DNA from: Ophiura sarsii
Taxonomy: Eukaryota; Echinodermata; Ophiuroidea; Amphilepidida; Ophiuridae
NCBI GenBank assembly: GCA_035610835.1
Contig: CM069452.1
Coordinates: forward strand, 65,878,919-65,942,918
Direction: 5' to 3'
Length of the DNA: 64,000 bases
Both the position numbers and the translations under genes were made by a program. The notes beneath the pieces are model-generated. The model was not told the DNA's origin, made no database searches, and saw only the letters and a list, made by a program, of their open reading frames with translations. Shown piece by piece: positions 1 through 11,564 of the stretch; position 1 is the first letter of the stretch; each line of letters opens with the position of its first letter.

Positions 1-619
1 GATACGGGGTATAATGCAACTATTTATAATTTGTTCACATCGGTTTCAGAGAAATCCAAGAATAACAAAACCATTTATCCTTTGAAATTATGTTAAGGAA
101 CGATTCGATACCAAAATTAATCCGCACACCATTGATGGTGTTGAGAATCAAAGTAGGAGAAAGCGGGGAGTGTACGCTCTATGGGTAGGTTCGCCTACCA
201 CTTGATTCTCATCTTTGCGGCCACTGGTTGAATTTGGCGAACACACAATAGATAAAATAGTATGTTGCAAGCTTCTCACATTAACGTGGTAGATCAGTGT
301 AACCTGTTTGTCAACTTATCATCCAAAACAAGTTTTGCCTTACAAAAGTGAATTTTCTTCCATTTTTCATATTGATTTGTTTCCAAAGATTTCGTAGAGA
401 GGGTTATAATGTAAATTATCATTAAGTAGGTATGTGATTGATTGATGCAGTTAACAACCCATCAATGTATATGGGACATCCGTGGTATAAGTCAATAGGT
501 ACGTTCAGACGGCCGTAAATTATCGGAGTAAATTTAGCCCTATATTTTGGACAGCCCAACCGTGATAATCGCCTCTAATGGTGCCGCAACCGTCATGTTT
601 GGTCCAGTGTGGTTTCTCT

Positions 620-1777
620 ATGCAAGTATCGTTTGATACTGGTACAATGTCAGTGTTCCAGTATCGCACAATACTGGCACCTATAAAATGTTCCATTCTG
701 GAACACAATTAAGGGAAAAGTATACTTTAGGTCCCAGATACTGGTATACTACGAGGGTCTTTCAATAAGTTCTACCTCCTACCTCATAACTTTGCTAACA
801 TATATCATAAGGTTCGGGCTTCCCATATATGCCAGTCTTATGAAATATTCCAAAATTGTAGCTTTGAATCTCAGCTACAAATACAGTAAATCGGTCTAAA
901 TACTGGTTGTGCTTTTCTGAAGATGCAGTAAAAACCGAATGTCCATTTAGTGTGACGGAAACGGATGAAAAAACAGCAATATTTCTTCAAAGTGCTTATC
1001 AATTCTTAGACACAAAACGTACCTATCGGTCAAGCATAACCGTTGTAATGTTTAGATATCTCTTTAACAGACTATAAACGCAAAAAACGCAGTATTCCAG
1101 TGCAGTGTGAAGGCATATCAATACATTCGAGTTGATATTATATTATTTGCAAGTCTACAAGAGCTAATAGTGCATACAATCTTATTTATACATGATAATA
1201 CCATATTGTATCTAGATATCATCCATTGTTTTCCAGATTCAGTATTCAAATCGTGCCCTCATATCTTACCATACAATATGGAGAAAAAACGAAAAACATG
1301 CATTTATTTTCAGAGTAATTTTTCGTTTCCGTTGTCCAAAATCTCTTTCTGGCTTTAACCACATCAGAACAAAATATATATATGTAGCCATGATTCAGAG
1401 CAATAATCATACAAAATGTCACGAGGCTGACGTTCATATTAGCAATGTTAAGAGGGAGGAGGTAGAACTTATTGAATGACCCTCGTAGTATCGATCAATA
1501 CTGGAACATAAAAGTTGCCAGTATCGGTCGATACTGGAACACCAAATTGTGTACCAATATCGAGCGATACTGGGACGTTTTTTATACTGGTACATAAAAA
1601 CGTTCCAGTGTCGGGCGATGCTGGTACACAGCGTAATTTGTCCCAGTATTGAACGATCCTGGTACATCAAAACGTTCCAGTGTCGCCCGATACTGGAGCA
1701 GTAAATTCGTACCAGGATCAACTTTATGTTCCAGTATTGAGCGACACTATAATACAAGTATATGGGACCTAATGCAC
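620..1777. mobile_element. Palindrome-array transposon (E1), interrupted by a MITE
   Basis: Contains many imperfect copies of the 20-bp palindrome CCAGTATCGNNCGATACTGG, separated by short AT-rich spacers. An internal copy of the family end (GGAAAAGTATACTTTAGGTC) lies at 714. The right part ends near GGGACCT at 1764. Positions 752-1485 are a later insertion that splits the array. The left terminal sequence present in other family members is missing here, so this copy is incomplete. No coding capacity; short open frames across it only reflect the repeat. Confidence 0.7.
752..1485. mobile_element. mariner-like MITE nested in E1
   Basis: Terminal inverted repeats start CGAGGGTCTTTCAATAAGTT and end with the near-complement (AACTTATTGAATGACCCTCG). 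Both ends are flanked by TA (750-751 and 1486-1487), the Tc1/mariner target duplication. About 734 bp with no transposase-length frame, so non-autonomous or internally decayed. It interrupts a palindrome array, so it inserted after that array existed. Confidence 0.75.
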
Positions 1778-1924
1778 TATGATGACAAAGGTTCAAAGAC
1801 TAACCACATGATAACAAAGTATGTTACGGAAATACAACTCTCTAAGTATAAGTTGTATGAGCTTGTAAAACGTTATATGGTATAGCATGCATCACTAAGG
1901 TCACGATCCTGTAAAAGGTCACAC

Positions 1925-2185
1925 TTACGCGCGATTAGCGTAAGTACCGTTCACACAGCCATTTACGCCAGGCGGGGCTACGCTGACCTCGCTTACTCCT
2001 CGCTACTCCTGCTAAAAAGCAGGTAAAAAGCAGGAGGAAATCGACCGGATTAAGGCGGCGTAACTTACGCTAATCATCGTTCACACAGTCACTACTCCAT
2101 CAGTTACGCGATTGCTACGCCAAACCACCGCTACTCTTCCTTACGCCGTCCTTACTCCGTCTAGTGTGAACGCGACTTCCCTTCG
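1925..2185. mobile_element. GC-richer MITE-like patch
   Basis: A GC-richer patch in AT-rich surroundings with opposed motifs CCGTTCACAC (left) and GTGTGAACG (right), plus repeated TTACGCC-type words. The corresponding part of copy B (around 36600) lacks most of it, which suggests an insertion. No target duplication was resolved and no superfamily can be assigned. Confidence 0.4.
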
Positions 2186-2341
2186 CGAGCTTATATGACG
2201 TCAGCCCGACCGTGAGAATAGCTTCTAATAATGCCGCAATCGTCATGTTTGGTCCATTGTGGTTTCTCAATGCAGAATGGAATATGTCCAAACTGGAAAC
2301 GATCGGTCAATATTCATGAATCCATATTGTACAGCCAACAT

Positions 2342-2793
2342 GGAAAAGGTGTTATTTAGGTCCTATATTCTAGACTCTACTAGTATCGTCCGAAACTGGA
2401 ACACCCAGTATCGTTCGATACTGGTACAATGATATTGGCACCTATAAAATGTACAATTATGGGAAAGTATAGTTTAGGTCCCAGATACTGGTGTACCAAT
2501 ATCGTTCAATACTGGAACATAAAAGTTGCCAGTATCACTTGATACTAGTACGATTTTACTATGCAGTATCTGTCGATACTGTACACAACGTATTTTGTCC
2601 CAGTATTGAACGATACTGGTACATCAAAACGACCCAGTATGGCGCCCGATACGGGTACATTTTATATGTTCCAGTATCGCCCGATACTGGAGCATTAAAT
2701 TCTTACCAGTATCGAGCGATACTGGCAACTTTTATGGTTCAGTATTGAGCTATACTATAATTCCAGTATCTAGGACCTAAAATACACTTTTCC
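2342..2793. mobile_element. Palindrome-array transposon (E2)
   Basis: Left end GGAAAAGGTG and right end CACTTTTCC are inverted. The flanks GCCAACAT (2334-2341) and GCTAACAC (2794-2801) match at 6 of 8 positions, consistent with a decayed 8-bp target duplication. The interior is about ten copies of CCAGTATCGNNCGATACTGG at roughly 30-bp spacing. Copy B carries the orthologous insertion (36790-37463), so E2 predates the segmental duplication. Confidence 0.75.
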
Positions 2794-2834
2794 GCTAACA
2801 CTATAAATAGGGGCCTACCATCATGACCATATAG

Positions 2835-3090
2835 TAAGAATATGAGTTCCGTTGTATGTCGAATTGGCGGGTCGACTCGGAAACGACTATTAAACGCAGG
2901 GATCGTTACTGCATTACAAAAAAATGTCCATCAAACTTATACTTCTTGCTGAATTTAAGGTTTCTCTTGATAATGTAAATCCTTGAGCACGGACTTGTTG
3001 TCACTAAATTAAAGTTAATTTCACTATATATAGTGTGGATTCGTCTTTATTACCGAGGTTTGAACTTCGGCGTACTGCAGACTTTATTTT
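2835..3090 (-). pseudogene. Inverted relic of a GPCR 3' end
   Basis: Read on the minus strand, this matches the last codons of GPCR A/B (the S-A-V-R-R-S-S-S-L-G-K-D-E region, decayed) followed by the downstream flank of those genes. Only the tail and 3' flank remain; the transmembrane body is absent. It lies about 420 bp upstream of GPCR A in opposite orientation. A more eroded version is in copy B at about 37500-37720. It looks like the remnant of a deleted head-to-head GPCR copy. Confidence 0.65.
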
Positions 3091-3512
3091 GTATATATAC
3101 CCACCATTTTATGTAGAAATGCGTGGTTTGAACAAGTTACTCGGCTTTGACTCTCAATTTTGAACTTCGATATTGAGTCGCAAGCGATTCTTTTCATAAT
3201 ATAATTTTAAAGCGTAAGTGGGTTTTCCTTTTGAATTTTTCTAAATCCGATATGAACAAAATTGTATACATACAAATTGCACTTTTTCCCAGCCCGTACC
3301 AAGTGTTACGACACATACAGTGTAATGTTATAGCTAGATTACTTGAATTACACCTATTTTACATTGATACGCCTATCACTAATCATCCTAATTGCTTTTA
3401 AGTCGATTGGATCAAATAATCCAGTTTTAAAGCTGTCGAGTACGCGTACATATTGCATCAAGACAAGTTGAGCTGCTGACATTTTTTCGGACATTATCTG
3501 CAGTGGGTCACA

Positions 3513-4511
3513 ATGTCTTTAAATAACACGACAAGTTGCCACCACTCATATGGCTCAGAAGTTGATCTGATACCTATGTTTGGTATGAGTATATCGATTG
3601 CCGGGATACTTTTTAATTCAACATTTGTATTCGTTCTTTACCGTGTAACTGACCTGAGAACGATTACAAATTTCTATCTTGCAAATCTCGCCGTAGCAGA
3701 TACACTGTTGCTAGCTGTTTTATTCACCAGCAGTTTGGGATGGCACTATAAAATTAATCTGAAATATATATTTATACACCGCATCTGCTTTGACATACAT
3801 TACTTGCTGGTCCTCTTGTTTTCGCTTGTCTCTGTTATGTTCATATCTTTGGTTGCATTGGAAAGATACCTGTCCATCTGTAGACCACTTGCACACAGGC
3901 AGACTAACAGCAGGGCAAGAACCTTCAAATTGACGTTGGTTTCATGGATCGTTCCATTGGTCATCGTAGCAGGACACAGTGGATCTTTCAAGCATTGTTT
4001 TGTCCGGCCTCCGGCTTTTCCGTTTATAAAATGCGTACTTAATTACTCGGCACGTATATCAATAAGCCTGATTTGTATTTGTCAGTTTATTTGTGCATGT
4101 GTCGCGAACTGTACGATGTACTTTGCTATCGTGAGGAGATTATCCCGACGCAAAACTCAGACCAAGAAAACGAAAAGAGAGCGTAATCATGTCGCTACGA
4201 TGCTGGGTATTAATGCGTGTATTTTCTTCATTTGTATTACACCAATACAGATAGTACGGCTGTTTATGATGGTATTATTCAATCCGCCAACTGTCACTAC
4301 TCCGCCATATTATTTGTTACTGTATCTGATTGCCAAGGTAGCTCTTGCTATTAATTCAGCCGTCAATCCATTGATATACGGTGCAACCAATCCTGACTAT
4401 AGAAAGGCCTTCATCACAGCGTTTACTTGTGCCAGACGTCAAAGTTCACCCACTGTAAAGTCTGCAGTACGCCGAAGTTCCAGCCTCGGTAAAGACGAAT
4501 CCGCATTATAG
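3513..4511 (+). CDS. Rhodopsin-like GPCR A (single exon)
   Basis: 332-residue plasma-membrane receptor with all seven hydrophobic segments, approximately at residues 22-44, 57-80, 93-117, 138-158, 186-206, 228-250 and 268-290. Seen directly: LANLAVAD in TM2, a Cys just before TM3 (ICFD), ERY at the end of TM3, LVSW in TM4, a basic third loop, and NSAVNPLIYG in TM7. TM6 has CITP, so the usual CWxP tryptophan is missing. N-terminal NTT is a glycosylation site. The start is the ATG that begins MSLNNT, shared by GPCRs B and C. Length and motifs resemble peptide-type class A receptors; ligand unknown. Intronless clustered receptors fit the lineage-specific rhodopsin-type expansions reported in echinoderms (inference). 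Confidence 0.88.
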   Translation: MSLNNTTSCHHSYGSEVDLIPMFGMSISIAGILFNSTFVFVLYRVTDLRTITNFYLANLAVADTLLLAVLFTSSLGWHYKINLKYIFIHRICFDIHYLLVLLFSLVSVMFISLVALERYLSICRPLAHRQTNSRARTFKLTLVSWIVPLVIVAGHSGSFKHCFVRPPAFPFIKCVLNYSARISISLICICQFICACVANCTMYFAIVRRLSRRKTQTKKTKRERNHVATMLGINACIFFICITPIQIVRLFMMVLFNPPTVTTPPYYLLLYLIAKVALAINSAVNPLIYGATNPDYRKAFITAFTCARRQSSPTVKSAVRRSSSLGKDESAL

Positions 4512-5240
4512 TGAAATCGGATATTATGCTGAAACTAAAATTCGGTGACAAAAAGTCAATGCTTAAAGAATTTACGTTAAAAACTTAATCTTGATTTCAG
4601 CAAAAACCCAAGTTTAATGGCCATTTTTCATGTAAAACATCATTTATTTAATGATCACTGCGTCTGATAACCGTTCTTGAGTTGAGTCGCCAATTCGACA
4701 TACAACGTAACTGATGTTCTTACTATGATAGGCGCTGTTGGTAGTGATAACTATAGCATATAGTAGATTCATAAAATATTTTCCCGTTGGCCGATCGGTT
4801 CTAGATTTGAACCTATTCTATTATACATCCACAATGGACCAATTATGACGATTGCGTCATCATTAGGTGCTATGGACTCCTAAATATGGCCATTCTAACC
4901 GTGGCAGAAAAACACCACCTATCCTGAAAGCAAAGCATTGCAAAGGACATGGGTCTTGAATTGAACTAAAGTGATATCCACAACTCATGATGAATGAAAC
5001 TACATGGTTCCTTTGCATGGTACCAGTATCAATATGTGTCAGCTGCTTCCCGGACTGCTTCCACTATTCCGTCCAAGGACGACCGATGATGATGACGTGC
5101 TATCAAACGTGCTATCCTATTGGAAGATATTGTCTTTACATAAATGGTACTACGGTCAAAAGTTATGAATCGACTATAGTTGCGAAGTTAATTATTTTGC
5201 CACCTCTTTAGTATGGCGTAGAGTATATAAAAAGTCATGA
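4512..5240. other. 3' flank of GPCR A
   Basis: AT-rich non-coding sequence shared with copy B (39913-40850), with small indels. The first 230 bp also match, inverted, the relic at 2835-3090 and the flank of pseudogene D. No convincing gene or RNA. Confidence 0.6.
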
Positions 5241-5249
5241 ATTGTGAAC

Positions 5250-6318
5250 CATAGGATACAAAACAGCCTAACATGGCCATATGGAATCATTTAAATTACT
5301 GTTGTAATATATATTTGCTCTACCCTGGTATTGAGCGGTCTGATCCAAGTGATCTACTCCTGTTGTATTTAACTTTTAGGAAAAAACAAACAAGTTTCTT
5401 TCTAGTAGTGCGTTCGCATTTCTCTGAGACGCATGATTCTTGCGCATTTAAAAAAAAGTATAGAACAAACGGGAAAAAATATTGTAAGGGCGCCATCTTT
5501 TGTCGAAATTGTGTCCAACATGTTTCAAGATGGTGATTGACCACATACGGCAAATACGAATATCACATTTTAGCGAGCATAATAGTAACAAAAAGGCACA
5601 GATTTGACTAAATAAAACCATTTCAAGTGAATCTCCACTATGAATTTGAGCACAAAAATAAAAATAAAAAAACGCATTTCGAATTTGACTTTTCAGTCTC
5701 GCTACTGGAAACAAATGTCTTTTTTTTTACCTTTACCGTATTTTTCACAGTGAATCCTCACTAAATATAATAATGAGCGATATTAGAATAATTTCAAGAT
5801 ATTCAAATGTAATTTGACGATGCCGATAGCTATAACTCTATATTTTGTATAACTGTGTTTCATCTTTAACTTGCGTTTTCTTTTACTGCACCGGATATAT
5901 AAAATAAAGAAATATTTGGACACCCTGTACGTGCAAAACAAATGATATTCTTACTTCACGAATCACAAAGAGGCTGTTTATTAACTTATACATAGACGGT
6001 TGAAATATTTATATCCGTAGCATACTCGGTTATTAGGTTTTGAACCGTTATCATCATTATAGTATTTTTTCATGTATTCCATTACATTTCCATTTTCATT
6101 TTGCACTTATTAAACTGTATCAATGTCATGTAAAATCCCCCATACTTTGGTTTATTTTTAGTATGTATAATAGTTATATTGATTGTATATTTTTGAGCAT
6201 ACGTTTTGTCGTAGTTTTAAAGATTTTCTGTAGTGTTTAAGATTTTCTGTGCAACGCCCTGAGGCTGTTTACATCGTAAGGCGCCTAATAAGTCACATGT
6301 ATTATTATTATTATTACC
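5250..6318 (+). mobile_element. L2/CR1-like LINE 3' tail fragment
   Basis: Non-coding segment ending in a hairpin-like tail (CGCCCTGAGGCTG then AAGGCGCC) followed by (ATT)n at about 6300-6316, as at the 3' end of L2/CR1-type LINEs. Copy B carries the same segment as two tandem copies of about 790 bp. Copy A has roughly 350 bp of extra sequence (about 5380-5730) not found in copy B. No reverse transcriptase sequence is present. Confidence 0.55.
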
Positions 6319-6439
6319 CAAAGAAAATCCCAGTTCGCTGTACAATTAATGCGATCTCAGTACGGTTTTTTTCTCAAAAGAAAGTCGGCTGCAGGGTTGC
6401 GTAGAATATTCCAAATTCTGCATTTCATCCTTGCTGTAA

Positions 6440-7867
6440 AATAGCTGATAGATGACGTGATACAGTCAATAGGAGTTGCGTAATAGAGCCCATATATTGA
6501 TGCAGCTATAGCTGATAGATGACGTGATACAGTCAATAGGAGTTGCGTAACAGAGCACATATTGATGCAGCTATAGCTGATATATGACGTGATACAGTCA
6601 ATAGCAGCGTGTTTTTATTAAGCAAACCGGCTTTTACCCGTCTTATAAAAAGCAGGATAAAAGCCGGTTGCTCGTGTGAGAGACGTGTTTTTATTGCAGT
6701 TCGATAAACAAACTTGCCGGCTGCCGCTGACCTCATTATAATAAATGCCAGCGAAAGGTCATACACATCTGTTTGCATTTAATTGTCAGGTGATCGTGCA
6801 TCGTGTGCCCACTTCCGCTTTTCCACCGGCAAACGCGCTGAGCAGGAACCGTGCGTGTTTATACTGACGAAAGACTGCTTTTCCTAACCGGTTTCAACCG
6901 ATATTATCCTTGGTTTCGAAGGATAAAAGGCATCTAAAATCCAGGAGAAATAAACCGGTATGAGCGGGCAAATGCCGGTGGTGGTGTGTTTTTACTGGGG
7001 GATTTTAATCCGTTAGCAGTCATATGCCTGTTTTTTTTCTTCAGTAAAAACACGCTGTAGGAGAGGCGTAACAGAGCACATATTGATGCAGTTATAGCTG
7101 ATAGATGACGGGATACAGTCAATAGGAGAGGCGTAACAGAGCACATATTGATGCAGCTATAGCTGATAGATGACGGGATACAGTCAATAGGAGTTGCGTA
7201 ACAGAGCACATATTGATGCAGCTATAGCTGATATATGACGGGATACAGTCAATAGGAGTTGCGTAACAGAGCCCATATTGATGCAGCTATAGCTGATAGA
7301 TGACGTGATACAGTCAATAGGAGTTGCGTAACAGAGCCCATATTGATGCAGTTATAGCTGATAGATGACGGGATACAGTCAATAGGAGTTGCGTAACAGA
7401 GCACATATTGATGCAACTATAGCTGATAGATGACGTGATACAGTCAATAGGAGTTGCGTAACAGAGCCCATATTGATGCAGTTATAGCTGATAGATGACG
7501 TGATACAGTCAATAGGAGTTGCGTAATAGATCACATATTGATGCAGTTATAGCTGATAGATGACGTGATACAGTCAATAGGAGTTGCGTAACAGAGCACA
7601 TATTGATGCAGCTATAGCTGATAGATGACCTGATACAGTCAATAGGAGTTGCGTAACAGAGCCCATATTGATGCAGTTATAGCTGATAGATGACGTGATA
7701 CAGTCAATAGGAGTTGCGTAACAGAGCCCATATTGATGCAGTTATAGCTGATAGATGACGGGATACAGTCAATAGGAGTTGCGTAACAGAGCACATATTG
7801 ATGCAGCTATAGCTGATAGATGACGTGATACAGTCAATAGGAGTTGCGTAATAGATCACATATTGAT
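6440..7867. repeat. 65-bp satellite array, copy A
   Basis: About 15 units of 65 bp, each with the perfect palindrome CAGCTATAGCTG (or a one-base variant) and GATACAGTCAATAGGAG. Unit starts recur at 7112, 7177, 7242, 7307 and so on, exactly 65 bp apart. A MITE (6605-7057) splits the array after its third unit. The same family forms the longer array at 42687-45000. Any ORFs across it are repeat artefacts. Confidence 0.9.
6605..7057. mobile_element. MITE inserted in the satellite
   Basis: 453 bp with terminal inverted repeats CAGCGTGTTTTTATT and AGTAAAAACACGCTG. The satellite word CAATAGGAG is broken so that TAG occurs on both sides (6602-6604 and 7058-7060), a 3-bp target duplication. Inside is a foldback (AACCGGCTTTTACCC with GATAAAAGCCGGTT). 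No transposase; superfamily not assigned. The copy B array lacks it. Confidence 0.8.
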
Positions 7868-7908
7868 AACAGATTGATATGTTGTTCTATTCAGAGCACC
7901 TCATGATA

Positions 7909-8137
7909 TGTGTTTTCCACGCGGCTATTAGTTTTACCATATACAAAACAGATTTTTTTTCTTTCAGAAACCTTCCCAAACTTTCAAACTTTCAAAGTCT
8001 ATCTCAGGAATCACTGAACCAATACTAGGCATGTTTGTACTTATTTTAATGTATTTCTCATGGTGATCCCAAATATGATGATGAATTTCAATAATGTTGA
8101 TATTTTGTGAATTTTTGCTACCGCGTGAAAAGTGTTA
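7909..8137. mobile_element. CCACGCGGC-type MITE, copy 1
   Basis: About 230 bp with ends TTTTCCACGCGGCTATTAG and CCGCGTGAAAAGTGTT, inverted relative to each other. The family shares an internal block around ATTTCTCATGGTGATCC. Related copies are at 9956-10171, 17170-17413, 17998-18122 (half), 26395-26522 (half), 29666-29906 and 45058-45290. Copies 1 and 45058 are allelic across the segmental duplication. Confidence 0.75.
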
Positions 8138-9955
8138 AGAAAGGAATGATATGATTTCGGACCAATTTCTTTCAGAAAATCATACAAATGCGCAAGTAAT
8201 AACATATCCTATGAGTGTTCAAAAATACCAGTGGAATGGTGGATATATGCAAATCCCTACCAGGATTTACAAGAATCAAAACATTCTTTAAATGTGGACA
8301 ATTTGCAAGTCAAAATATGCTAACAATCGTAGGAAAATCACTTTTGAATTCTGCACCTTAAAGGTGAATCTATTGGGGATGGTTAAAATGAATTTAGTTG
8401 TATCCAAAAGTTGTAGAAGTACAGGCTCTCCCAAAGGTTTCAAAATCACTTTAAAGATTTGTATCTCTTTTTAAGTAAGTCACAGTAACAAACTGGAAAC
8501 ATATTTCAAATTTGGAGGGGGCGGGCTGAATTCTACTATAAGTATACGTTTTCATATGAAAGTGCAGTTTTACAGTTCGGACACTTTGGTATGTATATGT
8601 TGGCAACACAGATAGCTGTTATTGTAATTTTGGTACCAAAATAGTTATACATGTCTTCTCTATCCAAATATGTTTTAATTTTATACTGCGAATTATATAT
8701 TTGGGAATATAAAGTTTTGAAAAGATTTCGAAACCTTTGGGACACTCTGTACTACGAATGAAGTAAAACAGACAATTTAAAAATAAGTTTAAATCAGTGA
8801 TGTTTATTTTTTAAAAATCATTTGATTTAAATCGCGATTTAAATTATTGTTTAAATCAGCCAACCCTGGACAATACAATACAATACAATACAATTGAAAC
8901 TACAAAAACAATTTTAGATGTGTATAACTGTGTATAATTGTTGTTGAGACGAGCTTGGCGCACATTCTTACCTTAACCGAAAATACTGCAATGTTTTACA
9001 AGGAATTGTTTTGATACTTTTTGTAACCATTAAAACGATATACTTGCAAATTCAAAAAAAAATTGCTTTTTGATTGATTCTTATTTTATTTATTTATTTA
9101 TTTTTTTTTAAATTCTCGTAATGATCTAAGGATATAATAAAAGATTCTAGCGGTATATGGAACGGCCCTGTCATATCAGGTCAGTCGGTCGGGCTATTTT
9201 TTTCCCTTTAAAATGACACACAAAATCACAAATATTTATAACAAATTACTTCCTACAAAAAATCGGGTGAGTATTCATTTCCACGTAAAATTGAGTATGC
9301 CACAGCTTAGAATTAATTTATTGAATGACGTACACGTACGTATCAAATGATCAACCATGCAGGTTGAGTTACAAAGAACGGTCACTTCTTTTACACTAAA
9401 GGTGTCATGACAAATTAAGGCGTGTATATATTCAATTTAAAATAGTGCTAGGAAGACCAATACAAAAGAAAATACAATCGCCCATAGAATATTGCGCTAT
9501 TGCGCTATTAATTAATTAATTTTAAGATAGTTCGTTGAATTTGAATAATCAAAATGGTCATTGCCATACCATTATTACCTTGGAAACGGAGGAATCTTAT
9601 AGAGAATTGCTAAACGTAATGATTGAATTCAATTTACAATAAAAGCTAAATGCTTGAATATCCCTTCGTTGTTAATGATTACTTCGCGCCTGATGTTTCC
9701 GTGTTGCCTTTGACAAAAAGTGCCAGTTATCCCTCGATAACCCAATGAACCCATTTTTTGTTGTTGACAAAATGTAATATTAACGCTATTTTGTAGGAAA
9801 TTTAAAGAAATACAAAAAGATAAACACTTTGCAAATTACTCCTCCAAACTTTTTTTGTTTTTGCGGAAATGTTGCATGCTCGCGCCAAAGACCCAATCTT
9901 GTTCGCACGTTCCCTCTCACCAAATGGCCAAGGATTTGAAAATGGAAAGTTAACA
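8138..9955. other. Non-coding part of copy A
   Basis: AT-rich sequence shared in patches with copy B (45290-47250), including the words around TGTGGACAATTTGCAAG (8294) and GCCAACCCTGGA (8859). Homopolymer and (TTTA)n runs occur near 9090. No gene is supported. The site near 8973 is the empty counterpart of a MITE in copy B (46175-46603). Confidence 0.6.
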
Positions 9956-10171
9956 ATTTGCATGCGGCAGGCGTCTGCAGACGACATTCCAAAATTCCAA
10001 ATAATTATGTCAAAGGTATTGAATTTCATTACCATATTTGGAATCACAATGAGAAATGTATTAAGTACAAACATGTCTGATATTGGTTCAGTAATCCTTG
10101 AGAGTTGAGAAATGTTTCTGAAAATTCCGTTTTGTATATGGTAAAACTAATAGGTATGTGGAAAGCGTTAA
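9956..10171. mobile_element. CCACGCGGC-type MITE, copy 2
   Basis: Inverted orientation relative to copy 1: begins ATGCGGCAGGCGTCTGCAG and ends ATGTGGAAAGCGTTAAAG. Internal sequence (CATTACCATATTTGGAATCA) matches other copies. Ends are eroded; no target duplication resolved. Confidence 0.65.
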
Positions 10172-10481
10172 AGGTACATACATGTACAGTGATTTCGAAA
10201 CAAAACTTTAAATTTAAAATTCCCTTTAAAAACATAAATCACCGCTGAGATATTATCCATGATCTATTGTTCCAAAAGGTCATAATAAATGGGGGAAACA
10301 TCTTAATTTGACCCAATTCTAAAATTGTTCTGAATCAGAAATTCTTGAAATCCGTAACTATCGACTTTACTGGTGTTTGGAACCCGTATTAGGTACTTTC
10401 GATCATTTGGGTCTGCTAAAAACGGTCTAGAGACGAAATATTGTGAATATTTATATTGACATTTTTATTTGTTTGGGGGGT

Positions 10482-10552
10482 ATTCCAGTATCGGACGATA
10501 CTAGTACAGTCCAGAATCTGGAACCTAAATTACACTCTTTCCCATTTTGATT
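10482..10552. mobile_element. Palindrome-array transposon fragment (E3)
   Basis: One palindrome unit (CAGTATCGGACGATACT) followed by the family right end (CCAGAATCTGGAACCTAAAT then TACACTCTTTCCC). Only the right terminus remains. Confidence 0.65.
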
Positions 10553-11089
10553 AAAGTTCGTTGCCAATTCATTCAGTCACTTAGCTTCAGATCACAGATC
10601 ATGGTAGATCGTCAAGTTGTTTTACATGCTAGATACCAATTGGGTAAGCTTTGTTTGAGTAGCATTGTGTTCATCAAAATAAGTGCTTAAGGTAAATGAT
10701 TAGACAATTACTCACCAACTAACTGACATGATTTGGTCAGTCAGATTTCATCAGAGTTGTGATCCACTACTGGAACCGCGGGAACTAGTGTTTCCAGGAA
10801 TCCTTTATTCAGTAGTGGATTGTAGAGATTACCCAACACATGTAGGTGCTCTCGTCGCACACCATATGTTCAACGTCCTTCCACTGTCTCTTAGAAACTG
10901 TTTACAGTCCTTTATTTAACTTCCTCGAGTCTAAATAATCCAGAATCCACTGGTTTACGTGCATTATTATTTAGATAACAACTGTATGTAACATGCGTCA
11001 TTTATGCTCTTACAATAATATGAACAATAGAGTATGCGATGTCATATTACGATTTTCTGAAAATACTGTTTTTGCAGTTTGTACATTCG
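10553..11089. other. Non-coding; empty site of the 6.8-kb insertion
   Basis: The words TTGCCAATTCATTCAG (10561) and GATCACAGATCATGGTAGATC (10591) are nearly contiguous here, but in copy B they are separated by the insertion 51754-58541. The rest is AT-rich; a 63-codon frame at 10728 has no recognisable similarity. Confidence 0.55.
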
Positions 11090-11341
11090 TAAAAGGTGTA
11101 ATTTAGGTCCCATATTCTGGACTGTACAAGTATCATCCGATACTGGAACACCCAGTATCGTTCGATATTGGTACAAAGTCAGTGTTCCAGTATCGACGAT
11201 TACATTGGTAGTATGTGAACGAGTATCGTGCGATACTCAAACATAAAAACGTTCCAGTATCGCCCGATACTGGAACAAAATTTGGAGTTCCAGTATCGAC
11301 CGATGGGATACCAGTATCTGTACCTAAATTACACTTTTTTC
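11090..11341. mobile_element. Palindrome-array transposon (E4)
   Basis: Left end AAAAGGTGTAATTTAGGTCC and right end ACCTAAATTACACTTTTTT are inverted. About six palindrome units lie between, for example CCAGTATCGCCCGATACTGG near 11254. It lies about 220 bp beyond the stop codon of GPCR C. Confidence 0.75.
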
Positions 11342-11564
11342 GGTTTTACGGTTCAACCGCCGTTAAGTATCACGAAAATAGCAAAAAGGATTCTCTCAAG
11401 TATTAGGGCACAGAGAACACACATAACAACCCTATATATCAACAACAACAAAACTAAAGAATTCTTAGCATTTTCAGTTTTTTAACATTTTGTAAAATAA
11501 CAATTCTGAAATTATGCTCAATACAGACTATTTTAGCGGCCCAAATCTGCAGAGGCTGTTGATA

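Larger units (their letters stand above)
1..10720. repeat. Segmental duplication, copy A
   Basis: Direct-orientation paralogue of about 36007-58700. Anchors seen by eye: the first bases of the window recur at 36007; palindrome element 2342-2793 matches 36790-37463; GPCR 3513-4511 matches 38855-39808; satellite left flank near 6330 matches 42560; MITE 7909-8137 matches 45058-45290; sequence near 9150 matches 46760; sequence near 9660 matches 47160; sequence near 10553 matches 51740 and resumes at 58542. Copy A is shorter because copy B carries several insertions. The true left boundary lies before position 1. The right edge is approximate. Confidence 0.85.

Noticed and set aside
2491..2748. 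Small proteins rich in YQYR / PVSPDTG motifs across the palindrome elements
   Set aside because: The motif is the translated palindrome repeat and appears on both strands in many frames.
1490..2780. Regularly spaced palindromic repeats resembling a CRISPR array
   Set aside because: Spacers are short, AT-rich and similar to each other, repeats vary in sequence, the array is bounded by transposon-like inverted ends with target duplication, and the genome is eukaryotic.
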